The position numbers and the translations under genes are program-made. A stretch of DNA of 64,000 bases from Brachypodium distachyon (taxonomy: Eukaryota; Streptophyta; Magnoliopsida; Poales; Poaceae): assembly GCF_000005505.3 (NCBI RefSeq), contig NC_016131.3, forward strand, positions 16,761,501 to 16,825,500, given 5' to 3'. Under the pieces are notes generated by a model. That model saw only the letters and a program-made list of their open reading frames with translations. It was not told the DNA's origin and did no database searches. Below are positions 37,845 through 46,963 of the stretch, one piece after another. Each line of letters begins with the position of its first letter. Position 1 is the first letter of the stretch.

Positions 37845-38453
37845 ATGGCTTCCTGCTCGCCGCTGCTGTTGCTCGCCGTCCTGCTGGCCGTATCGTCATC
37901 GCCGTCCCTCGTGCCGGTGGCGGCGCAGTACCCCGGCGACTGGCTGACGCACATCACCGTGTACATGCACGAGACGGTCTCCGGCCGGCACGCCACGATG
38001 CTGAGGTCCGTGCAGTCCCCGCTGGGCGGCAACTCCATGTTCGGCACGGTGAACGTGCTGGACAACGAGCTGCGCGACGGGCCGGACCGGTGGGCCTCGA
38101 ACCTCGTGGGTCGGTTCCAGGGCCTGTTCGTCGGGTCCGGGGTGGTGAGCCCGCCGGGCCTGATGACGTCGATGAACGTGGTGTTCACGGCGGGCAAGTA
38201 CAACGGGAGCACGCTCGCGTTGCTGGGCCCCGTGCTGGACTTCGAGGCCCCCGTGGAGCGCTCCTTGGTGGGCGGCACCGGCCGCTTCAGGATGGCCCGT
38301 GGCTACTCCGTCATGACCTCCGTGAGGAACTACACCACGCCGGACTCCGTCGTCCTCGTCGACAAGATCGACCTCTACGCCAAGATCCGTTATCAAGAAA
38401 TCACCTTGACGCCCCCGGAGAAATTCACACGGGAGTCCCTCTTCGATGAATAG
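37845..38453 (+). CDS. Dirigent-like protein, copy 1
   Basis: Intronless, 202 residues. The start is the ATG opening MASCSPLLLLAVLLAV, because it gives a proper signal peptide (cleavage likely after PVAAQ or nearby); the frame is open further upstream but without such a sequence. The mature part matches the dirigent family (PF03018): HITVYMHETVSG near the N-terminus, FGTVNVLDNELRDGPD, VGRFQGLFVGSG, MNVVFTAGKYNGSTLALLGP and the typical SLVGGTGRFRMARGY. Potential N-glycosylation sites are NGS and NYT. Dirigent proteins are secreted and steer stereoselective phenoxy-radical coupling in lignan and lignin chemistry; the specific reaction here is unknown. Very GC-rich. Its near-twin lies at 60,007-60,627 in convergent orientation, separated by a retrotransposon. 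Confidence 0.9.
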   Translation: MASCSPLLLLAVLLAVSSSPSLVPVAAQYPGDWLTHITVYMHETVSGRHATMLRSVQSPLGGNSMFGTVNVLDNELRDGPDRWASNLVGRFQGLFVGSGVVSPPGLMTSMNVVFTAGKYNGSTLALLGPVLDFEAPVERSLVGGTGRFRMARGYSVMTSVRNYTTPDSVVLVDKIDLYAKIRYQEITLTPPEKFTRESLFDE

Positions 38454-38639
38454 CTAGCTTGATCACCTGATCCGTTATTGGGATGTGTTGACACCGATTT
38501 CGGGGTCGCCGTCATCAGGATGTAGTGTCATGCATGCAGCCTGATTATCGTTTACTGTTGTGTCGTGTACCTTGCTTCGTTTCGGTGAGTAGAAGTGTAC
38601 CATGCATGAGTCCATATGTTGTTTAAGTGTTTAAATTTT

Positions 38640-38735
38640 CTACTAGAAAAGATGCTAATAAAGTGCTTAATTAATGCTTCCATTTACTAAGCTTTCTAGA
38701 AAAGATGCTAATAAAGTGCTTAATTAATGCTACAA
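38640..38735. repeat. Tandem duplication downstream of dirigent-like gene 1
   Basis: tctagaaaagatgctaataa followed by agtgcttaattaatgct occurs twice, at about 38,640 and 38,694, with a short spacer. Each copy carries an aataaa string, so the duplication affects the likely polyadenylation region of the gene. Confidence 0.65.
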
Positions 38736-38740
38736 ATTTA

Positions 38741-39320
38741 GGGCCTCTTTTATTCGTAGGACTGGAAAAGTAAAGTAATAGAAAAAATTGTAAGACTGCA
38801 ATGTCATGTCCACTTGGGCCCTATAAGGGCATTTTTGGATCGAAGGGATTCCAAAGGATTTTTGTAAGATTTTATTCCATAATTTTTTTTCCTCTAGAGG
38901 CTCTTTGGTTCAAAGGAATAGATCTTACAAGATTCCTATAGATTGATTTCATACACTTCAATCCCATAGGAATTCTAGCAAGAGGTTAGACCTCTTAGAA
39001 AAATCCCTTTGTGTCTATGACAACCATGTCATGCACTCATTTCTATACAAAATTCCTACATTTTTTCTATGATGCAACCAAACCACTTGTACTACATATT
39101 CATGTGTTTTCAAATCCTATAGGTTTTACTATGCCATGACATTTGATTCCTTTGTTTTAGAATTCTTTTGACCCAAAGAGGCCCTAAGGTTTTCTTTGCA
39201 TCAAAGTTTGTTTGATTGGATCAAAAGATTTTTTCCGAAAAGTTGAAGTGGATGTAAATTTTTCTATAGACCAATATAGAAAAAATTCCTATAGAATTTG
39301 ATCCTGCGAGTCAAACGACC
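38741..39320. mobile_element. Composite MITE block (one element nested in another)
   Basis: The outer left end is gggcctcttttattcg. Inside, a second left end gaggctctttggttcaaagg (38,897) pairs with the right end ttcttttgacccaaagaggccc (to 39,184). Beyond it the sequence resumes with the same style of interior and ends near gagtcaaacgaccaacc. The simplest reading is one gggcctcttt-ended MITE that took in a relative. Non-coding. Target duplications are ambiguous (TA or TTA/TAA). Confidence 0.55.
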
Positions 39321-39622
39321 AACCTAAAAAAAATTCCTAAAGATTTCGAGCCTTGCAGCATCGTGCGTGACTTGTGGGCTGATTTTTCCTTTTTTCTTTG
39401 GAGCCAGGAGAGTTGTGTACGTGCGGCTGCTCACCTCTTTTTTGTTTCTTGGACAGAACTCCACAGCGGCGTGCGCACGCTCGCCTTACCGTGCGGCGTG
39501 GACGCCCCACGCTCCTTTACGCGCATGCGAACTGCTTGGGCCGGCTTAGCCCATCCCGGCTGGCCCACCTCCACCCATGCGTTTCTTTTTTCTTTAACGA
39601 GCCTAATTCTCACTACACGATA

Positions 39623-39822
39623 GATCCTTTAGGACGCGTTTGGTTGTGGGGTTGTTGGGGCGGCTCAGCCCATTTTCTTTGGCGTTTGGATTGATAGTTG
39701 GGCCAGACCGGAGCGGCCTGCGCCGCCAGAAATTGTCCCAAAAAAACGGTTCGGCCCGCTCAGTCAAAACGGAGGAATCAGTCGGCCCGCACTCGCCCAG
39801 CCCAGCCCAGCAACCGCATCCT
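39623..39822. mobile_element. GC-rich insertion with imperfect inverted ends
   Basis: Left interior end aggacgcgtttggttg against right end caaccgcatcct (reverse complement aggatgcggttg). Removing 39,623-39,824 (the insertion plus its right-hand ta) joins acacgata to attagcctgacgga, a string that occurs uninterrupted at 40,213-40,236. It is therefore an insertion of about 200 bp, probably hAT-like, in a duplicated flank. Confidence 0.55.
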
Positions 39823-39842
39823 TAATTAGCCTGACGGAGAGC

Positions 39843-40200
39843 TTCTGCGGTGGTCTTCGACGGTTTGTCGGATCCTGAAATCTCGGAGTCTCATGCTTGT
39901 GACGGAGCCATCTCTCTGGCGGTGGATATTAATGCCCAACGAATTAAGATTGCTTCGGATTGTTTGAATGTTATCAAGAAGATCAATGGGGAGAAGCAGT
40001 TTGGACCGCATGCAATGATCATTCGAGGTATTGCGACAAGGAGGTTAGATGCGAAGCAAATGGAAAAACTCATAAATTAGCTCGGCTAGCAACGTCTTTT
40101 GAGGCTGGACGTTATGTCTGGTTGGATCATCCACCAGCCAATATTTGTATCCCTACGAATTTTTCTAGCTAATAAAGCTTCGGTCGTTCCACTAAAAAAA
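39843..40200 (+). pseudogene. 3' end of a LINE: RNase H-like (RVT_3) fragment with poly(A)
   Basis: The translation contains the pattern of plant LINE-type RNase H tails: VFDGLSDPEISESHACDGAI, then INAQRIKIASDCLNVIKKIN, and in another frame GRYVWLDHPPANICIPTNF, which is the usual end of these proteins. The two parts lie in different frames (break near 40,050-40,080), so it is dead. The segment ends in ctaaaaaaaaagagag. A flank of about 18-35 bp is duplicated on both sides (attagcctgacgga-agc at 39,825 and 40,223), as expected for target-primed reverse transcription. Confidence 0.7.
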
Positions 40201-40248
40201 AGAGAGCTTTCAATACACGATAATTAGCCTGACGGACAGCACAACATA

Positions 40249-41042
40249 TGTCATGGTGGTGTCACGGCAGATGCCATAAGATGGCTTAACTTGGGGCCGA
40301 TGGACGAAGGAGGAACCGGAGGAGGGAGGACGTGAAAAAGAACACGCATGATTCACACAAGAACACACAGATTTACCCAGGTTCGGAGTCTTTTTGTCGA
40401 GGTAAGACTCCTACTCCTGCTTTGTTGTATTAGCCGAGATAAGCAAGCTCTACAATGACGATCCTTGAGCTGTATAATTGAGGAAGAAGATGAAGAGGGG
40501 GAAATCCTAAAATGTCTAAGTGCTCGATCTCCTCTCTAGGGAGGTGTAGTGCTCTATTTATGGGCCAGGCATGTCACACTGACATGCGGGTCGAGTCTAA
40601 CGTCACCTTCCTTGGGCCCCGCCGGGCACGTGGCTCGGTTCCCTCCAGGCAGTACCACAGGGGACAAGACAACTTTACTTTTCCCTGCCAGCCTGCAACG
40701 GGTACAACTATCCTCTGCCAGATTCCGTCATAGATTCCCTTTCGGTGCTTCTCTAGCGTGGTCACCTGACTGCTTTTCTGAGATGATGATGGCACTGCTT
40801 TACTTTGCACCGCGTGGTCAGGATAAGACCGTTGAAGGATCTTGGCACCGCCGAGGTCAAGGGGCTCGTCCTTATCCTGCAAACTTACAAGATAAGAAAA
40901 CTATGCCGGCATACGCCCGGGATGCCAGGTTAGCGTTAGTTTAACTTTATGATGCCGGCATACGTTGCTATGCCGGCTTTGCCTCCATTATCTCGGCTAG
41001 AGTTGTGTCGCCATGACCCTACCCGGGGTCATCCCCTCGACA
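40249..41042 (-). repeat. 3' LTR of element 1
   Basis: Starts TGTCATGGTGG and ends CCCTCGACA on the plus strand. Contains the LTR TATA box on the minus strand (reverse complement of ctctatttatgg, near 40,553). The purine-rich stretch CTTCGGGGACTAG (minus strand, 41,043-41,055) just inside it is the likely polypurine tract. Lacks about 14 bp present in the other LTR near 58,340. Confidence 0.92.
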
Positions 41043-41559
41043 CTAGTCCCCGAAGCTGTTGTGGTCCGGCATAGAAGGATGTCGGGCTGCGACAGTTTCC
41101 CATAGACAGACCACCAACACCTACTTGGGTCCAGCCGAGAGAGATGTCGAGACAACCCCATGTCCTCCTAGCCGAGATCAATTCATTCCGGCACTCCGGG
41201 TTGGCGTGCTTATCCAGCCCTTAGCCGAGATTCTTTCTTCTCCATGACCAACAATTAAAAACTTACTTCTGCCGACATAACCGCCACCAACGAGAGGATA
41301 AGGCTTGAGTTACTGCCAACGCGCTTTTTGAGGCGAGCATGCTGTCGCATCGGACAGTAAAGCCGACAGAGCCTTTAAGGATAGAACTTTGGTTCCCACG
41401 CGAACACTTATCCTCTGGATCTCGCGGGATTCTCGGCGGCACGCCGCGCAGTAACCGAGCGTGCGCCTTGATGAGCATAACTGCCCAAATCGTGCGCAAT
41501 CTTCCCGTCAGCCACTAAGGTGGTGGCACGGGAAACGCGCACCCCATTACTTCGCCTCA

Positions 41560-41568
41560 TATATAAAA
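41560..41568 (+). promoter_or_regulatory. TATA box for the antisense ORF of element 1
   Basis: TATATAAAA followed by ggagg, 240 bp upstream of the plus-strand ATG at 41,806 and opposite in sense to gag-pol. A pyrimidine-rich leader (ctcctcgctctcttcgcccc) starts about 40 bp downstream. This suggests the antisense ORF has its own promoter. Confidence 0.55.
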
Positions 41569-41805
41569 GGAGGAGGAGGGCGTGGGCAGAAAACCCTTCG
41601 CACTCCTCGCTCTCTTCGCCCCTTCGTTCTCCTCTGCTCCTCGCGCACTTCCGAGCATCCCCGCCACCGCGGTTTCTCGCCTCCGAGCTCGCAGCCGTCG
41701 CTTCGCTCGCAAACACCTAGGCCTCCGCCGCACTAGCTTGCTAGCTCAGGCCTCGTGCAGGCACTTCCCCACCGAAGCTCCAAACCCTAGATCTGTTTCC
41801 CTTCA

Positions 41806-44800
41806 ATGGCGTCTTCTTCTCGCAACCCAGGCGTCGACCCTGCTGCCCAGGCGGAGGAGAGGACCAGCTCCGAGCGTGCCGCCTGGGAGGGCTCCGACGT
41901 GACCCCAGCGGATATCGCGTGGCTCCGCCGCTCCCGGCGAATCCCGGAGGAGGTCAAGTGCCGCGTTCCTGGCGGAGAAATCGTGCCGACCCCCGAAACC
42001 GGTGAGTACGTTGTCTTCCTCTCACACTTCGAGCGCGGTTTTGCTCTCCCCGCTAGCGATTTCTTTAGGACTTTCCTAGATTTCTTTGGCCTCCAGCCGC
42101 ACCATCTTCCGGCAAACGCCATTCTCACCCTCTCAGCATTCGTCACCTGCTGTGAGGGTTATTTCAGCCTCTGGCCATCCATCGACCTGTGGTCCTGGTA
42201 CTTCATGTTCCGGCCACAGGTTCTCCTCGACAGAGACAATCCCGGTGCTCCAAAGCCGATGATGCAGTGCGGCGCCGCCACCGTCGTCCCTCGCCGCAAC
42301 TCGGATTTTCCGAGGATCTAGGGTCTTGAGTCATGTAAGAAATGGCTCAAGACCTTTTTCTATATCAAGAACTCCGCCGCCACCGACTTCATCAACCTTC
42401 CGGGATTCGAGGTCGGCCCCCAGAAGAGGAGGAACTGGTCCTTCGACCCGAAGGATTCTTTCCCGGAAGGTGCCGAGATCCATGCCAGGATCCTCGAGCT
42501 CAAGGAGAAGGGGATGTCGGCCGACAACCTGCTGGCAACCTTCGTATACCGGCGCCTATGCCCGCTCCAGCGCCGGATCCACAAGATGTGCTATTACGGC
42601 GGCCAATTTGACCCGGATAGGGTGTCGACCATCAAGCTCTCCCATGCTGAGGTTCGGCGCCGGGTCAAGGCGATCGCAAAAACCAGCATGTCGAAGAAAT
42701 GGGCGTGGGGTATGCCGGCATATGCCCGGGATCGTCGCGCTCCTCCGGTAAGCCTTAACTTTTACTCATTTCATGCTTGTATCCAACATACTGCTATGCC
42801 GGCACTTGTCCAATATAAGCTTATCTCGGTTCAACCCGACTCCTCTGTGCAGATGTTCTCTCTTCAGCGGAGGGAAGACGGGGGCTCTCCCGACAAGCGC
42901 TTCGCTGCCCCGCGCAGATCCGCTGACGCCGAGGATCCGGACTCGGAGGATTTCATTCCAATCCCCCATGCCGGTCCTCGCCGTACCGAAAGTAAGGACC
43001 TTTGACACTCTTCTGTAATTTCTTCAATATCTGTTAGTAAAATACTCATACTTGCTTTTTTTCGGATATAGCCGACTCGGGCGAGCCTTCCGCAGAGGCG
43101 CCGACTCGGGAGAAACATACCGTCTCAAAGAAGAGCGCCACCGAGAAGGACCTTCCGGCGAATGTGAAGCGGAAGAAGGCCGCGGCTTGTGGCCCCAAGC
43201 CCAAGCCCTTGGTCGTCGGGTAAGGCCAATCTCACCTCGATCGCTTATGTCGGTCTTCTTCTTTCATTGTCAAGCAAATAACTAAGTTTTACTTGTGCAG
43301 GGAGGCTTTGACGGCCACAGAATCTCAGACGTGTATCGCGTCTGAGATCCCGGCGGCTCGTTCTTCCCGTGCCGAGGCCTCAAACCCAGCTACGGGCGGG
43401 ACTGAGACCACCGGGGGTCCGACATCCCCCACCCGGGATGTCGGCTCAAGTGCTGATGCCATGGTCGTCGGCCAGACCGAGATTCCTTCGGCCTGGGTCT
43501 CGGCGACCGTGGCTGCAACCGAGGTAGCCCCTTCCTCAGCCGCAGCCAAGACATCAATAGAGCCGCCGGCCTCCGAGACGCCGCAAGAGCCGGCGACGGG
43601 TCCGTAGGACCCCTAAGAGCCGCAGCCGACTCTGCCGCCACCTCTGTCTACGTTGCGACCGGAGGACGCCCAAGTTGCTGCCGCACAGGCTAAGAAAGCC
43701 AAGGGCCCTGCTGCTGCAACAAAGTCGGTAGCTCCAGGCTCCGCTGGCTCGCGGCCTTCCGGTAGGCCGCAGGAGGTTCCCCATCGGACAACCAGTGGGC
43801 ACAGCTGGGGTCATTGGGCCAGTCCGTCATGGACTGGAACAATGCTGATCATTATGAAGTGACCTCCAGCAGTGTGTAGTCGGCGCGGCAGAGCTCCTTG
43901 GTGGGGCCACTGCCGGCAGCGACTCCGGAGTCGATCTCGACCCGGATGTACCAAGCCAGGGTGGCTTTGTTCGAGGCCGGCCGAGCCACCGAGGTATGAA
44001 CAATCCTTCAGAAAACTTTAACTTCTAGATTTAGCATCGTATCCGTATTCCTAGTCCCCGAGGTTTAGGGCGAGTAGAAAATAGTCGGCCTGAAGCTTAG
44101 AATACTTCAAACAGTTATTCCCCGAGATTCAGGCCGGGTTTAGAATAGTCGGCCTGAAGCTTAGAATACTTCAAACACTTATTCCCCGAGATTCAGGTCG
44201 GGTTTAGAATAGTCGGTCTGAAGCTTAGAATACTTCAAACACGTATTCCCCGAGATTCGGGCCGGGTTTAGAATAGTCGGCCCGAAGCTTAGAATACTTC
44301 GAACACTTATTCCCGAGATTCGGGCCGGGTTTAGAATAGTCGGCCCGAAGCTTAGAATACTTCGAACATTTATTCCCCGAGATTCAGGTCGGGTTTAGAA
44401 TAGTCGACCCGAAGCTTAGAATACTTCGAACACTTATTCCTCGAGATTCGGGTATTAACTTCCTGCTATAGTAATCTTAGCTATGAATCGCTGTTTTGCA
44501 GCTTTGCATGAATAAGCGCACCGCCATCTTCAAGACTTTGCTAGCGAAGTACAAGAAGTTGGAGGCCGAGCACAAGGCTCCGAAGGCTGAGCGCGTGAGC
44601 CAGAGTAAGTATATCCTACCGAGATAAGATCTCTGTCCGAGTATCAGTATTCCGCACACACTAACACTTGTTCTTGTTCACAGCCGGGGACAATGCTCAA
44701 GTAGCGGAGCTGCTAAAGCGCGTCGCCGAGGTTCAAGGTAACATTTCATCCTCAGTCCAGGTTCCATTCATATTAAATGTCAGCCTCTGTAATCTACATC

Positions 44801-45789
44801 CGTTTAAACAGACGAGAAGACTCGGCTGGCCGATCATCACCGGGAAGAAATTACCCGGCTGCAAGCGTAGTTGCGGCGCAGGCTGAGGCGCACCAGACCA
44901 AGGTGAACCAACTCACCTCGGCCCTCTCTTCCTAGGCCGATGAGAAAATCCGCCTGGAAGACGAGGTGAAGAAGGGCAAGGCCCTCGCTGCCCAGCTCGA
45001 GACTCGCGCCACCTCCGTCGAGTTGGAGGACGCTGAGAAGGCCGGCCTGCTTAAGGTCCTCCGTCGTGACATCATCAAGATCGACAGCATGCTGACGACT
45101 AAGTTGAACTTCTTCATTTAGTTACTTGTTTGAATAGTAGCACTAACATGCCGAGATTGACTACAATTCCTCTGCTTCTGCCAGAATTCTTCCCCTTATC
45201 CGTCCAGCATGCTCAAGAGAGCATGAGTGTCGCTCGCCGGAAGAGGGATCCGGCGGTAGCGGCGGGGGAGCCCTACGAATGGGAGTTGATGGACTACCTG
45301 GTGAGCATCGCGAGCCGGGTTAAGCCTCTCAAGTCATTCGGCGTCGACATGCTGGACGCCGCCCTCCGAACCTTCCGCGCGTTGTGGCCCGGCGAAGAGG
45401 TTCCGATGGAGATCCCGGACCTTGCGAGGCGGCTACACGAGGCCCCGTCCTGGCTGCAAGAATGGCGGGAGTCGGCTGCACGCGTCGGTGCCGACGAGGC
45501 CCTGTCGTTTGTACTATCCTGGTATGACGGCATCAAGCTCGATGTGCTGCGGACAATGCGGGCTGGCTCCCCCCATCTCTCGGATCCGGAATTGGTGGCC
45601 AAATGCGAAGAGCGGGCCTACTCCTTCATACAATATGCCGACATGCATAAGTTTGTTGAAGGCCCAATCTCCGACGCCGAGGCTAAGATGATGGATGGGG
45701 AAGAGGAAGCAGAAGAAGAAGAAGCCGCTGTGGAGTCGAGCTCCACTGCGCCGAGTTCCGGCACCAATAACCCTGCGATATCTTTTTAG
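41806..45789 (+). pseudogene. Antisense ORF of element 1 ('putative gypsy-type transposon', PF04195-like)
   Basis: Reads opposite to gag-pol. The first exon-like block (41,806-42,747) opens MASSSRNPGVDPAAQAEERT and contains the family core: DIAWLRRSRRIPEEVKCR, EYVVFLSHFERGFALPASDF, FLDFFGLQPHHLPANA and FVTCCEGYFSLWPSIDLW. This core is typical of PF04195 proteins in grass Tat elements. An in-frame TAG at 42,319-42,321 breaks it, and the same frame then continues for another 140 codons. Plausible further exons with GT-AG borders are 42,853-42,991, 43,072-43,219 and from about 43,301. In-frame TAG and TAA stops follow at 43,605-43,616. After a minisatellite-filled intron, a Lys/Glu-rich coiled-coil stretch and a clean 3' block (45,130-45,789) with an acidic tail close the gene. 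Function in the family is unknown. This copy is dead. Confidence 0.8.
44067..44455 (+). repeat. 64-bp minisatellite inside the antisense ORF
   Basis: About six head-to-tail copies of a unit containing gaagcttagaatacttc(a/g)aac, ttattccccgagattc and gggtttagaatagtcgg. Anchors at 44,091, 44,155, 44,219, 44,283, 44,346 and 44,410 give periods of 64, 64, 64, 63 and 64. It lies between coding blocks of the antisense ORF, in what would be an intron. Confidence 0.9.
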
Positions 45790-46963
45790 TTTATTCATGA
45801 AAAATTGTAGAATGGTTAGATCCCTGGAATGCCGGGTGCAAGTGTAACCGACATACTTCTACGCTCTCAATTTTAACCAAGTCTTTTGTTTATCAAATTC
45901 CCGACCGAGTCCCCGAGTGCATGTTTTTTCTCTTCGTGAAATTTTACAACTTCGGTTCTTTTTTCTGCCTAACCGGCGTTCGACGTATGAATCGCAAAGT
46001 CATAAAACCACTGTCTCGAAAAAAAAGTAACTCGAAGAATTCGCTCAGCAATAACCGAGTTACAAAGAAATGCCGAGTTAAGATAACATGTATCTCGGAT
46101 CGCCTCTTTGCTTGTTTATGCAGTCATTTTTCATGTGCTCGGTTATTTTATACCCATCTCTAGCTTGCCATGAAGCCGGGTTGCGAACAACAGCGAAGTC
46201 ATAGAGGAGTTTTTTCAATACCGACACACTACTAGATTAACATAAGATTATGCAACCAAGCCATGCCGACATACAAAAGAGAATTGTAACAAAGCACTTA
46301 AATTTAAATCCCCGAGTTTCTTTTAAGAACCCGGCGGATAATTTCGTTGTTTTATTAAAACATTCAACATAATGAAAAATGATACAAATACTCAGCTCTC
46401 AAGTATAGAACGGACGAAGCAACGCTACATTCCACGGCCTCTTCGTCTCCTCGCCTGACCGGTCCATCCTGTTCGCTTTGGGATCTTGTGCATCTATAAG
46501 ATAGTAAGAATCATTGTGGAGTGCTTTTCTCACAATGAAGGGTCCTTCCCATGGAGGTGATAATTTGTGCATGCCGGCTGTGCGCTGCACAAGCCGGAGG
46601 ACAAGATCTCCTTTCCGGAATACTCGCGGGCTGACCTTTCGGCTGTGATAACGCCTTAGGTGTTGTTGATAGATGACCGAACGAGATGGAGCCAATTCCC
46701 GTGCTTCTTCGACCAGGTCGACATCATTTTCTCGGGCCTCTTTCACCTCGGCTTTTGTATACATGGTTACTCGTGGAGAGTCATGTTCAATGTCGGCTGG
46801 TAGGACAGCTTCCGCCCCGTACACAACGAAGAATGGCGTGTAGCCTGTAGAGCGATTGGGAGTCGTCTTGAGACTCCATAGCACAGCCAGGAGTTCATCC
46901 AGCCAGCATCCCGGAGTACGCTCCAATGGTTCGATTAGCCCGGGTTTTATGCCGGCCAAAACC

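Noticed and set aside
37697..38396. Antisense reading frames over dirigent copy 1 (and 60,149-60,502 over copy 2)
   Set aside because: They mirror the GC-rich coding strand. The sense frame has a signal peptide and conserved family motifs.
39363..39825. Coding gene in the GC-rich stretch before the LINE fragment
   Set aside because: Overlapping compositional frames; part of the stretch is a non-coding insertion with inverted ends.
42514..43118. Independent genes within the antisense ORF region
   Set aside because: Same frame and family context as the upstream block; these are exons of one decayed antisense ORF.
44067..44455. CRISPR-like array
   Set aside because: Head-to-tail 64-bp minisatellite without unique spacers, in a plant retrotransposon.
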